The notes beneath the pieces were generated by a model. The model was not told the DNA's origin. It was given only the letters and a program-made list of their open reading frames with translations, and did no database searches. DNA of 64,000 nt from JAMQKA01 sp034521835 (GTDB taxonomy: Bacteria; Bacteroidota; Rhodothermia; Balneolales; Balneolaceae). The stretch spans positions 1,178,001 to 1,242,000 of the forward strand of contig JAXHMA010000006.1 in the NCBI GenBank assembly GCA_034521835.1, given 5' to 3'. A program made the translations under genes and the position numbers. Positions 38,088-47,480 of this stretch are shown one piece after another. The first letter of the stretch is position 1. Every line of letters begins with the position of its first letter.

Positions 38088-38981
38088 ATGAAATTCGGAA
38101 GCGTAGATAATCCCGCCGATATCGATTTTTCGTTGCCGGAAGACCATCCCGAAACGGCCAATGTACTGGGCCGTCAAGAGAAACCTGACAAGCCTAATGT
38201 GTATGTGGGCTGTGCCAAGTGGAACCGCTCTGACCTAAAGAATTTCTATCCGCGCGGGACCAAGGACGAACTGGAGTATTATGCTACGCAGTTTAATGCT
38301 GTTGAGATGAACGCCACGTTTTATCGCAACTTTCCTGAGGATCAGATCAATGATTGGTGCGGGAAGGTGCCGGAGCATTTCCGCTTTTTCCCGAAGGTGT
38401 ATCAGCAGATCAGTCACCGCAAGTGGCTCAATGATATTGAGGAGGCCACCGAGGAGTACCTGAACAGCGTGGCCCATTTCGAAGGCCACCTGGGGACGAT
38501 CTTCCTGCAGTTTCGTGATAATTTTAAGCCGAAGTTTTTTGACCGTGTCCAGAATTTCATCGAGTCGTGGCCGGAGGGCTTTGACCTGGCTGTTGAATTC
38601 CGGCACCCTGACTGGTTTCACGATGAGTCTGTGGCTGATGAGCTCTATGCCCTGTTGGAAGAAAATGACATCGCCAATGTAATTACGGACACCGCCGACC
38701 GCAGAGATCTGCTGCACATGCGGCTGACCAACAATGAGGCGTTCGTACGGTATGTGGGCGCCAACCATTCCAGCGACTTTGACCGGCTCGATGAGTGGGT
38801 GTCCCGACTCAAACAGTGGGTTGACCAGGGACTGGACAACATCCATTTTTTTGTGCATCAGAATAAGGAGCGGAAATCACCACAGCTCGCGGCCCATTTT
38901 ATCAAGCAACTAAATGAGGAGTTGGGTACTGATCTGAAGATCCCAAAATTTAAGAATGGAGATCACCCCACACTGTTTTAG
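38088..38981 (+). CDS. DUF72 (YecE-like) protein
   Basis: A 297-residue TIM-barrel protein of the DUF72 family. Signature segments: VYVGCAKWNRSDLKNFYP (about residue 38), FNAVEMNATFYRNFPE, FFPKVYQQISH, LAVEFRHPDWFHDES and IHFFVHQNKERKSPQLAA. Biochemical function of the family is unknown. The gene is intact and converges on the VOC gene after it, with a 19-base gap. Confidence 0.92.
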   Translation: MKFGSVDNPADIDFSLPEDHPETANVLGRQEKPDKPNVYVGCAKWNRSDLKNFYPRGTKDELEYYATQFNAVEMNATFYRNFPEDQINDWCGKVPEHFRFFPKVYQQISHRKWLNDIEEATEEYLNSVAHFEGHLGTIFLQFRDNFKPKFFDRVQNFIESWPEGFDLAVEFRHPDWFHDESVADELYALLEENDIANVITDTADRRDLLHMRLTNNEAFVRYVGANHSSDFDRLDEWVSRLKQWVDQGLDNIHFFVHQNKERKSPQLAAHFIKQLNEELGTDLKIPKFKNGDHPTLF

Positions 38982-39000
38982 GCAAGTGGGAAAGGGAAAA

Positions 39001-39447
39001 TTATGACTCACTTGAATCCCCTGTCTCCCACGGATCATAAGTGCCGAGCGTCCAGATATGTCCACCGGGATCGCGACAGGTAAAGCTGCGCCCGCCGTAG
39101 TCCTCGTCCTTGATATCGATCAGCACTTCAGCATCGCTGGCTTTTGCACGTTCGTAAACCGCATCGGCATCCAAAACGATAACATAGATCGACTGCGTTT
39201 CGGAGCCACCAATCTCATCCGGTTGCTTCATGTACTGACCGAATTCGGTATCCTGCACGGAGCTCACCATAATCATTCCATTACCAAAGGTAAGCTGCGA
39301 GTGGATGATGGTGCCTTCATCTCCGGGAACGACCAGCCGCTTTTCAAATCCAAAAACACGACACAGCCATTCAATGGCGGCCGGTGCATCGCGGTAGCGG
39401 AGTGCCTGAACAAGGTTGGCTTTTGTAGATTGTGCAAAATTTGGCAT
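39001..39447 (-). CDS. VOC-family glyoxalase-like protein
   Basis: A 148-residue VOC protein of the PhnB/glyoxalase-like type: LRYRDAPAAIEWLCRVFGFEKR at the N-terminus, FGNGMIMVSSV in the middle and GGRSFTCRDPGGHIWTLGTYDPW at the C-terminus. It forms a leftward pair with the SRPBCC gene upstream, the same combination that fills 26.9-31.9 kb. Confidence 0.9.
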   Translation of the reverse strand: MPNFAQSTKANLVQALRYRDAPAAIEWLCRVFGFEKRLVVPGDEGTIIHSQLTFGNGMIMVSSVQDTEFGQYMKQPDEIGGSETQSIYVIVLDADAVYERAKASDAEVLIDIKDEDYGGRSFTCRDPGGHIWTLGTYDPWETGDSSES

Positions 39448-39512
39448 AATTCTTTTCGCTTTTGACGTTTGTTTCCATTCATCTTGACCATGTTAATGAT
39501 GACTGGGGGATG

Positions 39513-40055
39513 TCAACCATAAAGCCGTTGCCTGTATGCTTCTTCCATTTCGGTGTGTACCGGCTAGAATGCTTTAGGAGCTCGCCCCGCCAATCGATCT
39601 GCAAGAATCCCCAAGTGGGTGTGCCAGCCGGCCGCGGCGCCAATGATCTGATCCTGATTATCCCCAAGACGTCGATGATTTAGTAATAAGAGCACGCTGT
39701 CATCCTCTTTTGGAAATAACTCATAGGTCACTTCCGAGGACGCACCCGATTCCTCCGACCATGTATAGCTCAGCAATCCTGGCGGCTTGCACGCTGTGAC
39801 TTCTCCGGTAAAACAGGCACCATTTTCCAGATCCTTGTACTTTTCGGGAAATGGATCCTTGTCTTCCGTCAGATTTTTATGATGAAACTGAAGGTATACC
39901 TTGCCTCCCACCTTTAAATCAATGTCAATAGCGGCCAGCCATTTTTCTTTCTTTTCAGATTCCGTGAGATACGCCCACACCCGCTCTATAGGCCCCGGCA
40001 GCAAGCATTCAAAGCGGATTGTGCCAGAATCTGTAAGCTCACCAAAATTATTCAT
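39513..40055 (-). CDS. SRPBCC/AHSA1-domain protein (one in-frame TAG)
   Basis: An AHSA1-type protein: CLLPGPIERVWAYLTESEKKEKW at the N-terminus, DLKVGGKVYLQF, and GWHTHLGILADRLAG near the C-terminus. A TAG at codon 164 (39564-39566) follows KAF, but the frame continues with PVHTEMEEAYRQRLYG and a natural stop at 39513. TGG in place of TAG would give the common family ending F-W-x-x-H. I therefore give the longer span. Confidence 0.8.
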
Positions 40056-40153
40056 CTTTTTATTCCTAGTTTAAGTATCAGCCTGATTGAGCACCTTTCC
40101 AGTTAATCCAATACACGATACAGCGCCACTCTGTTCTTACATATAATTTCGGA

Positions 40154-40794
40154 TCAATTACTACCATAATTGAGAGGTGGTATTTTCTCTCTCCTTTCTG
40201 AAGACTCTATAAGAATTTTAAGGCGTCGTCTGCGGGTTTCTTCTTTTTTGGCTCTCATCACCCAATGGATGGATGCTTTGGTGTATGAGGGCGCCAGCTC
40301 TTCAAAAAAGTATATGCTTTGTTATTCTTTTTGATCTCCTCTAAATATTCCTGCTTTAACTTAATTTCTTCCTGCTCGAAGGAGGCTTGACCTATATTGG
40401 TTTCATCCCGCCTGTTGAATGCAGCTAAACTTGGGGGCTTCATTTTTCCTTCTTCTTTTAATTCCTCAACCATACGGATATTTTTCAGGCTCCAGTGGCT
40501 ACCGGGTTTACGGGGCGTGAATCGTATTTTATAGCTCTCTTCATCGATCGATTTTCTCAGGCCGTCAATCCACCCAAAGCAGAGGGTTTGCCGAACCGAC
40601 TCCTCCCACCTCATGCTGGGCTTGCCGGTGTGGACTTTATAGAATTTTACCCACAAGACTTCACGCTTATTATAATTGCGGGCCAGCCATGACCTGAATT
40701 CTTCCAAATTATTAAACAAAATTATTTCTTCTTCCATGAATTTGGATATAATAACTGGTTCGGGCTTACCAGCCATCAGATAGGATTTGATCAT
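40154..40794 (-). CDS. YdeI/OmpD-associated-family protein (frameshifted)
   Basis: A protein of about 210 residues: EFRSWLARNYNKREVLWVKFYK, EESVRQTLCFGWIDGLRKSIDEE, FTPRKPGSHWSLKN and a C-terminal block of positive charge (MRAKKEETRRRRLKILIES). One T is missing from a run near 40308; restoring it gives FFEELAPSYTKASIHW and a stop at 40154, as in relatives. GAGGGA eight bases before ATG 40794 favours that start over the ATGs at 40833 and 40737. The family is cytoplasmic and functionally uncharacterised. Confidence 0.85.
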
Positions 40795-40964
40795 TACATT
40801 TCCCTCAGGCTGGCAAACCCAGCAGTAGTTCATTCATTTATGAGGGGACCAAACATCCAACATAAATTAAACTACTATATATAAATCTAATATTTATATA
40901 TGGTTAAAAGAACTATTCTTTACTACAAAATTTTTTATAACAAAATCCCAGAGAGGATCCATAC

Positions 40965-41756
40965 ATGTATTTTTCTGTTAAAACAAGACAGCTGCTTGCC
41001 GGTTTATGTTTGCTAACACTTGTTGCTTGTGGAGATAATAGTACTAATTCTGAGCCCGAGACGAGAACCCCGCCGGAAGTTCCTAATCTTCAAACTTATC
41101 AACCTGATACAGACTTCTTCCAGCAGACTGTCCAAAAAGTCGTTCAAACGACGAATGGATACCAGCTGGCACAGACCGTTGTCACAGGAACGGTTGATCC
41201 TCTGTTCATGCTTCCTAACCTGTACCTTCAATTTTATACCGGAGCAGGTGGAACCGATGCAGAATTTAGCAACGGCATGTGGGAGTGGACCTATTCCTAC
41301 AGCTATGGAGGCGAATCGGTAGAAATCAGGCGCACGGTTGCAGAAAGTGCCAACCAATACACCTGGGCCGTATATATTTCTTATTCCGGTACTCAAGGGC
41401 CTTCTTTTGATAATTATAAATTAATGGAAGTGACCACCTCGGCGGAGGGTGATGTTGGTACGTGGAATTTGTATCCGTTTGAAACCGAATCTGATGAAAC
41501 GATTCTCTCAATGGACTGGGATTACAGCGATGAAAATAACCAGGAAGCCAACTATCTCTTCAGCGATGAAGAAGGCGTTGAACAGTTTGACATTGCGTAC
41601 AGTAACCAAGATGCTGACTTCAGCATACTGATTGAAAGCTCAGATTCAGACCCTATTCTGGTTAACTGGAATGAGGATACTAATGAAGGGCTAATAGAAA
41701 GTGAAGGCGAAACACTTTGCTGGGATAGTACCCTCAACGACGTAGCCTGCAGTTAA
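40965..41756 (+). CDS. Lipoprotein of unknown function
   Basis: A 263-residue protein with a lipoprotein signal peptide (lipobox LVACGDN, Cys about residue 22) followed by a Ser/Thr/Glu/Pro-rich linker and an acidic beta-rich domain with many Tyr and Trp (WEWTYSYSYGGESVEIRR). Family unknown. Its stop overlaps that of the convergent SDR gene by a few bases. Confidence 0.75.
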   Translation: MYFSVKTRQLLAGLCLLTLVACGDNSTNSEPETRTPPEVPNLQTYQPDTDFFQQTVQKVVQTTNGYQLAQTVVTGTVDPLFMLPNLYLQFYTGAGGTDAEFSNGMWEWTYSYSYGGESVEIRRTVAESANQYTWAVYISYSGTQGPSFDNYKLMEVTTSAEGDVGTWNLYPFETESDETILSMDWDYSDENNQEANYLFSDEEGVEQFDIAYSNQDADFSILIESSDSDPILVNWNEDTNEGLIESEGETLCWDSTLNDVACS

Positions 41757-42424
41757 GGCTGCAGGGGCCGAACCTGTATATCTGGGTAGTGGAAGTTTTG
41801 TGGACATTGAAGAATATGCACTACCGATTTTGCCATATCTTCAGGCAGCAACTTGTTTTTGTCTGAACTGGAAAAGCCGGTATCTACCGATCCCGGAGAA
41901 AGACAAGTCACTTTAATGCCAAAGTCGCGCAGCTCCTGGTGTAACGACCGGGAGATGCCGACTACGGCATGTTTTGTGGCTGAATAACACGTCATGCCAG
42001 CTATGCCGTTGGTTCCCGCTCCGGAGGATATATTGATGATATGCCCCGTTTCCATCGCTTTCATCTTCGGAATAACCCGCCGCGTTCCGTAAAAAATGCC
42101 GTGTACATTCAGGTCAAACAGGTATTCCCACTTGTCAACCGGCATCTCCTCTACTTTTCCTTTGTAGCCCATTCCTGCATTATTAATCAAAATATGAATC
42201 TGGTCGCCAAGCAGGTCAACGGTTTTATCAAAAGCCAGATCCACCTGTTTCTGATCGGTTAAATCAACCTCAATGTGATGGAATAATTGATGCTCCAGAT
42301 CCTGAGGCGGAGTACGGCTCCATCCAGCCACCTTAACGCCCTCCCCTAGTAAGGCTTTGGTTATAGAAAATCCTATGCCCCGGCTTGCTCCCGTTACGAT
42401 TGCAACTTTTTGATTTAAATCCAT
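41753..42424 (-). CDS. Short-chain dehydrogenase/reductase
   Basis: Complete 223-residue SDR: TGASRGIGFS (residues 11-20) binds the cofactor, NNAGMG and the catalytic Ser (INISSGAG) and YxxxK (YSATK) are present, followed by SPGSVDTGF. Arg in GWSRTPP after strand 2 suggests NADP preference. Substrate unknown. Unlike the SDR at the left edge it is uninterrupted. Confidence 0.92.
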   Translation of the reverse strand: MDLNQKVAIVTGASRGIGFSITKALLGEGVKVAGWSRTPPQDLEHQLFHHIEVDLTDQKQVDLAFDKTVDLLGDQIHILINNAGMGYKGKVEEMPVDKWEYLFDLNVHGIFYGTRRVIPKMKAMETGHIINISSGAGTNGIAGMTCYSATKHAVVGISRSLHQELRDFGIKVTCLSPGSVDTGFSSSDKNKLLPEDMAKSVVHILQCPQNFHYPDIQVRPLQP

Positions 42425-42615
42425 TTTCTATTCAGCTCACTTATTTAATGTTGGGATTCAGTTTATTCTTAATTCTTGTCATTATGTAACGAATAAAGTT
42501 ATTAAAAAGAGAACCGTTCAAATCCTCAAGGTCTTAACCAACAGGGAACGTTTAACGTTTGTCTCTTATTTATTGGATTACACTTTATGGAACACTAAAA
42601 CTTCAACAATTTATT

Positions 42616-43272
42616 ATGAAGATTGAAATCTGGAGCGATATCGCCTGCCCGTTTTGCTACATTGGCAAACGACATCTTGAGCAGGCACTTGATCAGTTTA
42701 AACATGCCGATGAAGTGGACGTAGTATGGCACAGCTTTGAGCTGGACCCGGAAGCTAAAACAGAGACTGACAAGAATATTTATGAGAAACTGGCCTCCAA
42801 GTATGGGCAATCCCTGGAGTGGGCCAAACAGGCGAATGAAGACCTTAAACAAAAAGCAGCCGATGTTGGCATCGAGTTTAATCCCGAGAAAATTATCCCA
42901 ACCAACTCCTTTGACGCCCACCGCCTGATCAAGCTTGCGGATGAGTACGGGCTGGAGGATGAGGCCGAAGAGCAGCTATTCAACGCGTATTTTACGGAAG
43001 GCAAGAACATTTCAAATTACGATACACTGCGCCAAATTGGTGCCACCCTTGGACTCGGCAAGGATGATGTTGAGACCATGCTGGAAAGCGAGCAATATTC
43101 TGATGACGTTCGCAGGGATGAAAAAGAAGCCCAGCAAATCGGAGTGAGAGGTGTACCCTTTTTCGTGCTTAACCGAAAGTATGCCATATCGGGTGCGCAG
43201 CCCGTCCATACATTTGTGGAAGCTCTTGAAAAATGCTATGCCGATGAACAAAAGCAGGCCGTAGAGAATTGA
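42616..43272 (+). CDS. DsbA-family oxidoreductase, FrnE-like
   Basis: A 218-residue thioredoxin-fold protein without signal peptide, as in the cytoplasmic FrnE group. The active site is CPFC at residues 11-14; the cis-Pro loop is GVRGVPFFVLNRKYAISGAQ. The long helical insert (residues 80-150) is typical. I start at ATG 42616, because the motif then falls at the usual position and the preceding 19 codons are unlike relatives. Linked to thiol stress tolerance in other bacteria. Confidence 0.92.
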   Translation: MKIEIWSDIACPFCYIGKRHLEQALDQFKHADEVDVVWHSFELDPEAKTETDKNIYEKLASKYGQSLEWAKQANEDLKQKAADVGIEFNPEKIIPTNSFDAHRLIKLADEYGLEDEAEEQLFNAYFTEGKNISNYDTLRQIGATLGLGKDDVETMLESEQYSDDVRRDEKEAQQIGVRGVPFFVLNRKYAISGAQPVHTFVEALEKCYADEQKQAVEN

Positions 43273-43511
43273 GATAATTTTTAATATCTCTTTCCGTATT
43301 GCCTACTACATAGAGTCTTAAACTCCCTGCTACATGTAACTTCTTCTCTCATTTTCTAGAATTCCTTGTTTGATACAATTGATGCTTTGACAATCAGTAA
43401 TGTCAAAGCTTCCGATGGGACAATGACAGCCGGGAAATGTGAATCCACCGATAATATTGATGTATTTTCTCTCATCAAGCGAAAAAGTTTCGATCCTGTA
43501 CTGGTTGATAT

Positions 43512-44054
43512 TTATGCGCTCGCCTCTGCCATCTTAACCAGTTCCTGAACGGTGCGTAAATTGCGCGTTGTGCAGGGCATTTTTACCAGTTTTTCAATGA
43601 AACCGTTAGAAAAGTTGGGTTTTCGATCGGAGGTTTTGTCCACCAAGCTGTAGATCGTCCGATCTGCAACCTTGAAATGTTCAATATCGCCGGAATGTTC
43701 TGTCAGTTTTTTCAGGTCATTCTTCGACGGATGTTCAGGTAGAAAACTGAAATAGACTTTCCAGCCGGATTTCTCTTGAAAAGGTAGATCTTCCAACACT
43801 GACTTAAGCTCCTCTGCAGTGCGGATAATAACTGGTACATCATGCCCGAAACTAGTTTGGATCTGGTTTGATATTTGATCTGCCAGCTGCTTCGTTTTTA
43901 CAGGGGAAGCATCGAACACCACATTGCCACTCTGAATGTAGGTAGAAACTTTTTTAAAATTCATCGACTCAAAGATGGTCCGGAGCTCATCCATCTTAAT
44001 TTTACGGTAACCTCCGACGTTAATTCCCCGAAGTAGTGCAATATATCGATTCAT
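43512..44054 (-). CDS. DUF1697 protein
   Basis: A 180-residue protein of the DUF1697 family: YIALLRGINVGGYRKIKMDELR at the start, YIQSGNVVFDA, and a C-terminal block with FIEKLVKMPCTTRNLRTV, typical of the family. Function unknown. Complete. The 240 bases on its left, up to the FrnE-like gene, contain no supported gene. Confidence 0.9.
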   Translation of the reverse strand: MNRYIALLRGINVGGYRKIKMDELRTIFESMNFKKVSTYIQSGNVVFDASPVKTKQLADQISNQIQTSFGHDVPVIIRTAEELKSVLEDLPFQEKSGWKVYFSFLPEHPSKNDLKKLTEHSGDIEHFKVADRTIYSLVDKTSDRKPNFSNGFIEKLVKMPCTTRNLRTVQELVKMAEASA

Positions 44055-44085
44055 TTGGCTTGTTTGTCTCAGGGTTAAAAAGACT

Positions 44086-44505
44086 CTACTTCCAGGCGCC
44101 CAAAATAAGTCCCATAATGGTAAAAGTAACCGTCCAGTAGCCGCCGTTGATGAGGATATACTTCCACGATTTCTGCTCGTAAAGACTATTGACAGCTAAC
44201 GCAAAAAATACCCAGCCGAAGCCGGTAAGGAAACCATAAAAAGCCCCGGATCCTGCATTGATCTGTTCGGATGCCTCGGGCGATCCATGAAAAAACATGG
44301 CCAGATTGAACGCCATAATCAGTTCAAAAATAAAAGCCAGGCTAAAAATTTTCGCCGTATTTCCCTGTTGAATTTTCTCCTCGTTCATTCCTGTAGCAGC
44401 CATCCAGCTCTTGCCAAAAAGCGGTCCATACCACACTGCACCCACCAAAAAAGTTGACAGCGTTGCCACTAAGACAGCCCAGATATTAATACTTGAAAAG
44501 GCCAT
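44086..44505 (-). CDS. DUF1761 membrane protein
   Basis: A 139-residue membrane protein with four hydrophobic segments; VGAVWYGPLFGKSWMAATG (about residues 22-40) and NGGYWTVTFTIMGLILGAW at the C-terminus are DUF1761 hallmarks. Function unknown. It precedes the DUF1697 gene by 31 bases in the same direction. Confidence 0.9.
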   Translation of the reverse strand: MAFSSINIWAVLVATLSTFLVGAVWYGPLFGKSWMAATGMNEEKIQQGNTAKIFSLAFIFELIMAFNLAMFFHGSPEASEQINAGSGAFYGFLTGFGWVFFALAVNSLYEQKSWKYILINGGYWTVTFTIMGLILGAWK

Positions 44506-44674
44506 AACCGCATCCCTTTAATTAGTTAGAATATGATCTTTGCAAAAACCATTCCCTCAATTAGAAACAACTATAGTTTTTAAGTTAAAAAATAAACGAA
44601 AACTATTTTTAAAATACTGTAATTATTTGAGTTGGCTACCGTATAGCCTGAATAAACAGTACCCCGATCAATTT

Positions 44675-44707
44675 AAAAAAGCCTCCTTCTGTTAAAAGGA
44701 GGCTTTG
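44675..44707 (-). terminator. Terminator of the pentonate-pathway operon
   Basis: AAGCCTCCTT (44679-44688) pairs with AAGGAGGCTT (44696-44705); on the minus strand a run of Ts follows. It lies about 25 bases beyond the stop of the aldehyde dehydrogenase gene. Confidence 0.88.
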
Positions 44708-44730
44708 AATATTGGTATTATTGACGTGAG

Positions 44731-46290
44731 TTATTTTGTGTGTTCACCATTCTCCAGGCGCCATATATCCAAGGGATTATCATTCTTCAACTCATCGGGC
44801 AGCTGGCTGTTGGGAAAATCCTGGAAGCACACCGGACGCACAAATCGGTCAATGGCTCTTGTTCCTACCGAGGTCATCCGGCTGTCGGACGTGGCGGGAA
44901 AGGGACCGCCGTGGACCATGGCATGATTGACCTCTACACCGGTCGGAAAACCATTGAATATAAGCCGACCTACTTTGCGCTGAAGCACAGAAACAAGCTC
45001 GGAATGGTTTTCCAAATCTTCTTCGGTGCCGAAGAGTGTGGCTGTAAGGTGGCCCTGCAGATTTTCAGCTATTTCTTCCATCTCCTTTGGGCTGTTTGCC
45101 GTAATTGTGAGAGTTGAGGGGCCAAAAACCTCCTCCTCCAGCGATTTGTTTGACAGGAAATCGTCTGCATCCACCTGCAACAGATAAGGTATACCTGCAT
45201 TGGGTGATCCATTTTCCTTGCCTTCAGCTACCAGCTCTACTCCCTTCTGCTGCATTAGGTTATCCAGCCCTTCCTGGTACGCATTCTTGATACCGGAAGT
45301 TAACATTGTTCCCGGTTCTGAGTCCTTGAAATGCTGCGATACAAGATGGCGGAATTTCTCCCCTTCATCAGACTTGGCATACGTTACCAATCCAGGATTT
45401 GTGCAAAACTGTCCCACGCCCAGATTAACAGAGTTAAAAAGGCCTTCAGCCACCTCTTCGCCTTTTTCTTTAAGGGCGCCGGGTAGCAGGAATATCGGGT
45501 TCGTACTGCTCATTTCGGCATACACGGGTATAGGCTCCGGCCGGCTGGTGGCAGCATCATACAGCGCCCTACCACCTTTGAAGGATCCCGTAAAACCTAC
45601 AGCTTTAATCAGCGGATGTTCGACGATAGCCATGCCTACATCGTACGATATGCCCTGTACCATGGAAAAGATACCCTCCGGCATGCCGGTATTATCCACC
45701 GCTTTTTGAATAGCGCTTGCAACCAGCTCGCAGGTTCCCGGGTGGGCCGGATGCGCTTTTACCACGATGGGACAACCCGCTGCAAGCGCAGAGGCCGTAT
45801 CTCCACCGGCTACTGAAAAAGCAAGTGGGAAATTGCTGGCGCCAAAAACACCAACCGGTCCCAGCGCCATTTTCATGCTTCTCACGTCGGGAGCATCCTC
45901 GGCCTGATCGATTCGGGCATCCACCCACGAGCCTTCCCGCAGTAGTTCAGCAAACAGTCGCAGCTGATTGACAGTACGCCCCCGCTCTCCGGTTAATCGC
46001 CCTTCTGAAAGTCCGGTTTCGGTACTGGCACGCTGGATTAGATCGTCACCCAGCTCCATAATTTCATCGGCTATTGCTTCCAGAAATTCAGCCTTTTCAT
46101 TGCCGTTTTTGGCGCGGTACACATGGAACGCGTCTTCTGCTTTTCGAACGGCTTCATCCACCTCCTTGCTGGTCGCCTCAACATATTGAGGATCCAGCTG
46201 CTCGTCGGTTGCCGGGTTAATACCATGATAGGTTTTATTGCCATTACCTGATCGCTTGTTACCAATAAAATTTAATCCTGTTAATTTCAT
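44731..46290 (-). CDS. 2-oxoglutarate semialdehyde dehydrogenase-type aldehyde dehydrogenase
   Basis: A 519-residue NAD(P)-dependent aldehyde dehydrogenase of the KGSADH subgroup. Motifs: GPVGVFGASNFPLAFSVAGGD, VVKAHPAHPGT, GFTGSFKGGRAL, the general-base Glu in VYAEMSSTNP and the catalytic Cys in GVGQFCTNPGL; the C-terminal NGFPTGVEVNHAMVHGGPFP is typical of this subgroup. It follows the FAH-family gene by four bases, which supports a role in oxidising the aldehyde that enzyme would make, yielding 2-oxoglutarate. The gene is intact. Confidence 0.88.
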   Translation of the reverse strand: MKLTGLNFIGNKRSGNGNKTYHGINPATDEQLDPQYVEATSKEVDEAVRKAEDAFHVYRAKNGNEKAEFLEAIADEIMELGDDLIQRASTETGLSEGRLTGERGRTVNQLRLFAELLREGSWVDARIDQAEDAPDVRSMKMALGPVGVFGASNFPLAFSVAGGDTASALAAGCPIVVKAHPAHPGTCELVASAIQKAVDNTGMPEGIFSMVQGISYDVGMAIVEHPLIKAVGFTGSFKGGRALYDAATSRPEPIPVYAEMSSTNPIFLLPGALKEKGEEVAEGLFNSVNLGVGQFCTNPGLVTYAKSDEGEKFRHLVSQHFKDSEPGTMLTSGIKNAYQEGLDNLMQQKGVELVAEGKENGSPNAGIPYLLQVDADDFLSNKSLEEEVFGPSTLTITANSPKEMEEIAENLQGHLTATLFGTEEDLENHSELVSVLQRKVGRLIFNGFPTGVEVNHAMVHGGPFPATSDSRMTSVGTRAIDRFVRPVCFQDFPNSQLPDELKNDNPLDIWRLENGEHTK

Positions 46291-46294
46291 TTAC

Positions 46295-47128
46295 TTATCT
46301 GACTTTATTTGTTAAAGTCCCTATTGGGGAGATTGTAATTCTGATTTCATCACCGTGCTGCAAAGTAAATTCGTTGGAAGGAACAATGCCAGTCCCTGTC
46401 ATGAGCAGACTGCCGTTGGGAAATGAGCATTCCCTGTATAAATAAGAAACAAGATCAGTAAAATTTCGTTTGATCTGGCTGATCTCAATATCGTCGGAAA
46501 ATACAATGTTGCCATTCCGTTCTACCTCCAGCTCAATTAGAGTATCTTGTGGGAGCGGTTCCTCCGTAACATAAATACAGGGTCCCACCGCGGCCGATCC
46601 ATCATAGCATTTGGCCTGCGGAAGGTACAGGGGATTTTCTCCCTCAATACTTCTCGAACTCATATCGTTACCGATCGTATATCCCACAATGTTACCGTTG
46701 GAGGTGATGACTAGCGTGAGCTCCGGTTCCGGAACATCCCACGTAGAATCTTCGCGGATTCTAACCTGTTGGCCGGAAGTTACGGTTCGGTTTTTTGTGG
46801 CTTTAAAAAACAGTTCAGGTCGCTCGGCATCATACACGCGGGCATAAAAGTCGCTACCGCCCGCTTCCTTAGACTCCTCTTCCCTGCCCAGCTTGCTGTT
46901 GTAGTAGGTTACGCCACTGGCCCAAATTTCCTGTTTACCCACAGGAAGTTCGAGATCGTTCTCGATAAGCTCCTGCCCATTTCCTATTGGTGAAGTTGCC
47001 GAGATATAATCCTTAATCTTGTCCAAAAGATTATCGTCATTGATGAAAGAGTCCCAGTCTTCACTTATCAGGTAATGATTTTCACCGGTATCAATCAAAA
47101 TTCCGTTCGTCGTATTATAAACTTTCAT
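46295..47128 (-). CDS. FAH-family 2-keto-3-deoxypentonate dehydratase, probable
   Basis: A 277-residue fumarylacetoacetate hydrolase-fold protein. Metal and substrate elements: WASGVTYYNSKLGR, RPELFFKATKNRTV, PEPELTLVI (Glu ligands), GYTIGNDMSSRSIEGENPLYLPQAK and LMTGTGIVP. The family includes hydrolases, decarboxylases and the dehydratase acting on 2-keto-3-deoxy-D-arabinonate or -xylonate. The tight coupling to a KGSADH-type dehydrogenase makes the dehydratase role the best reading. No sugar dehydrogenase or pentonate dehydratase is in the window. Confidence 0.82.
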   Translation of the reverse strand: MKVYNTTNGILIDTGENHYLISEDWDSFINDDNLLDKIKDYISATSPIGNGQELIENDLELPVGKQEIWASGVTYYNSKLGREEESKEAGGSDFYARVYDAERPELFFKATKNRTVTSGQQVRIREDSTWDVPEPELTLVITSNGNIVGYTIGNDMSSRSIEGENPLYLPQAKCYDGSAAVGPCIYVTEEPLPQDTLIELEVERNGNIVFSDDIEISQIKRNFTDLVSYLYRECSFPNGSLLMTGTGIVPSNEFTLQHGDEIRITISPIGTLTNKVR

Positions 47129-47480
47129 AATTAAATTTAATTTTAAAGGTGAAGAAAGACGTATCTGTCGATGGTAATTGAAATGGTGAAATTTCCTCGT
47201 CCTTCGCAGGAAATTCAGACTTGATCGGACTATCAGTAATTATCCCAATATATCCCTTTGTAAAAGATCAATCTAAGTGCTATGAAAAATTTTTACACGC
47301 AAAGTCTAAATGTAATAATTATATACTCATATGCAGGATTTTTTTGATAAAGATTTTTAGTAGCGAGACCCCTTGGCACATTCCATTTTAAAAATTAACA
47401 AAATACTTCAATCAATTGTATTCCCTTCTCTGTAATGCTTACTTTATTCCTTCTGGAACTGGAAAAAAGAGAAGCCTATT
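47129..47480. promoter_or_regulatory. Divergent intergenic region between the pentonate operon and deoC
   Basis: An AT-rich gap of 352 bases between divergent operons, so it must hold two promoters. I see no terminator, repeat or operator palindrome that I could defend, and no precise promoter assignment. Confidence 0.5.

Noticed and set aside
43366..43548. 60-codon plus-strand ORF
   Set aside because: Overlaps the end of the DUF1697 gene in antisense, with no ribosome site or family similarity.
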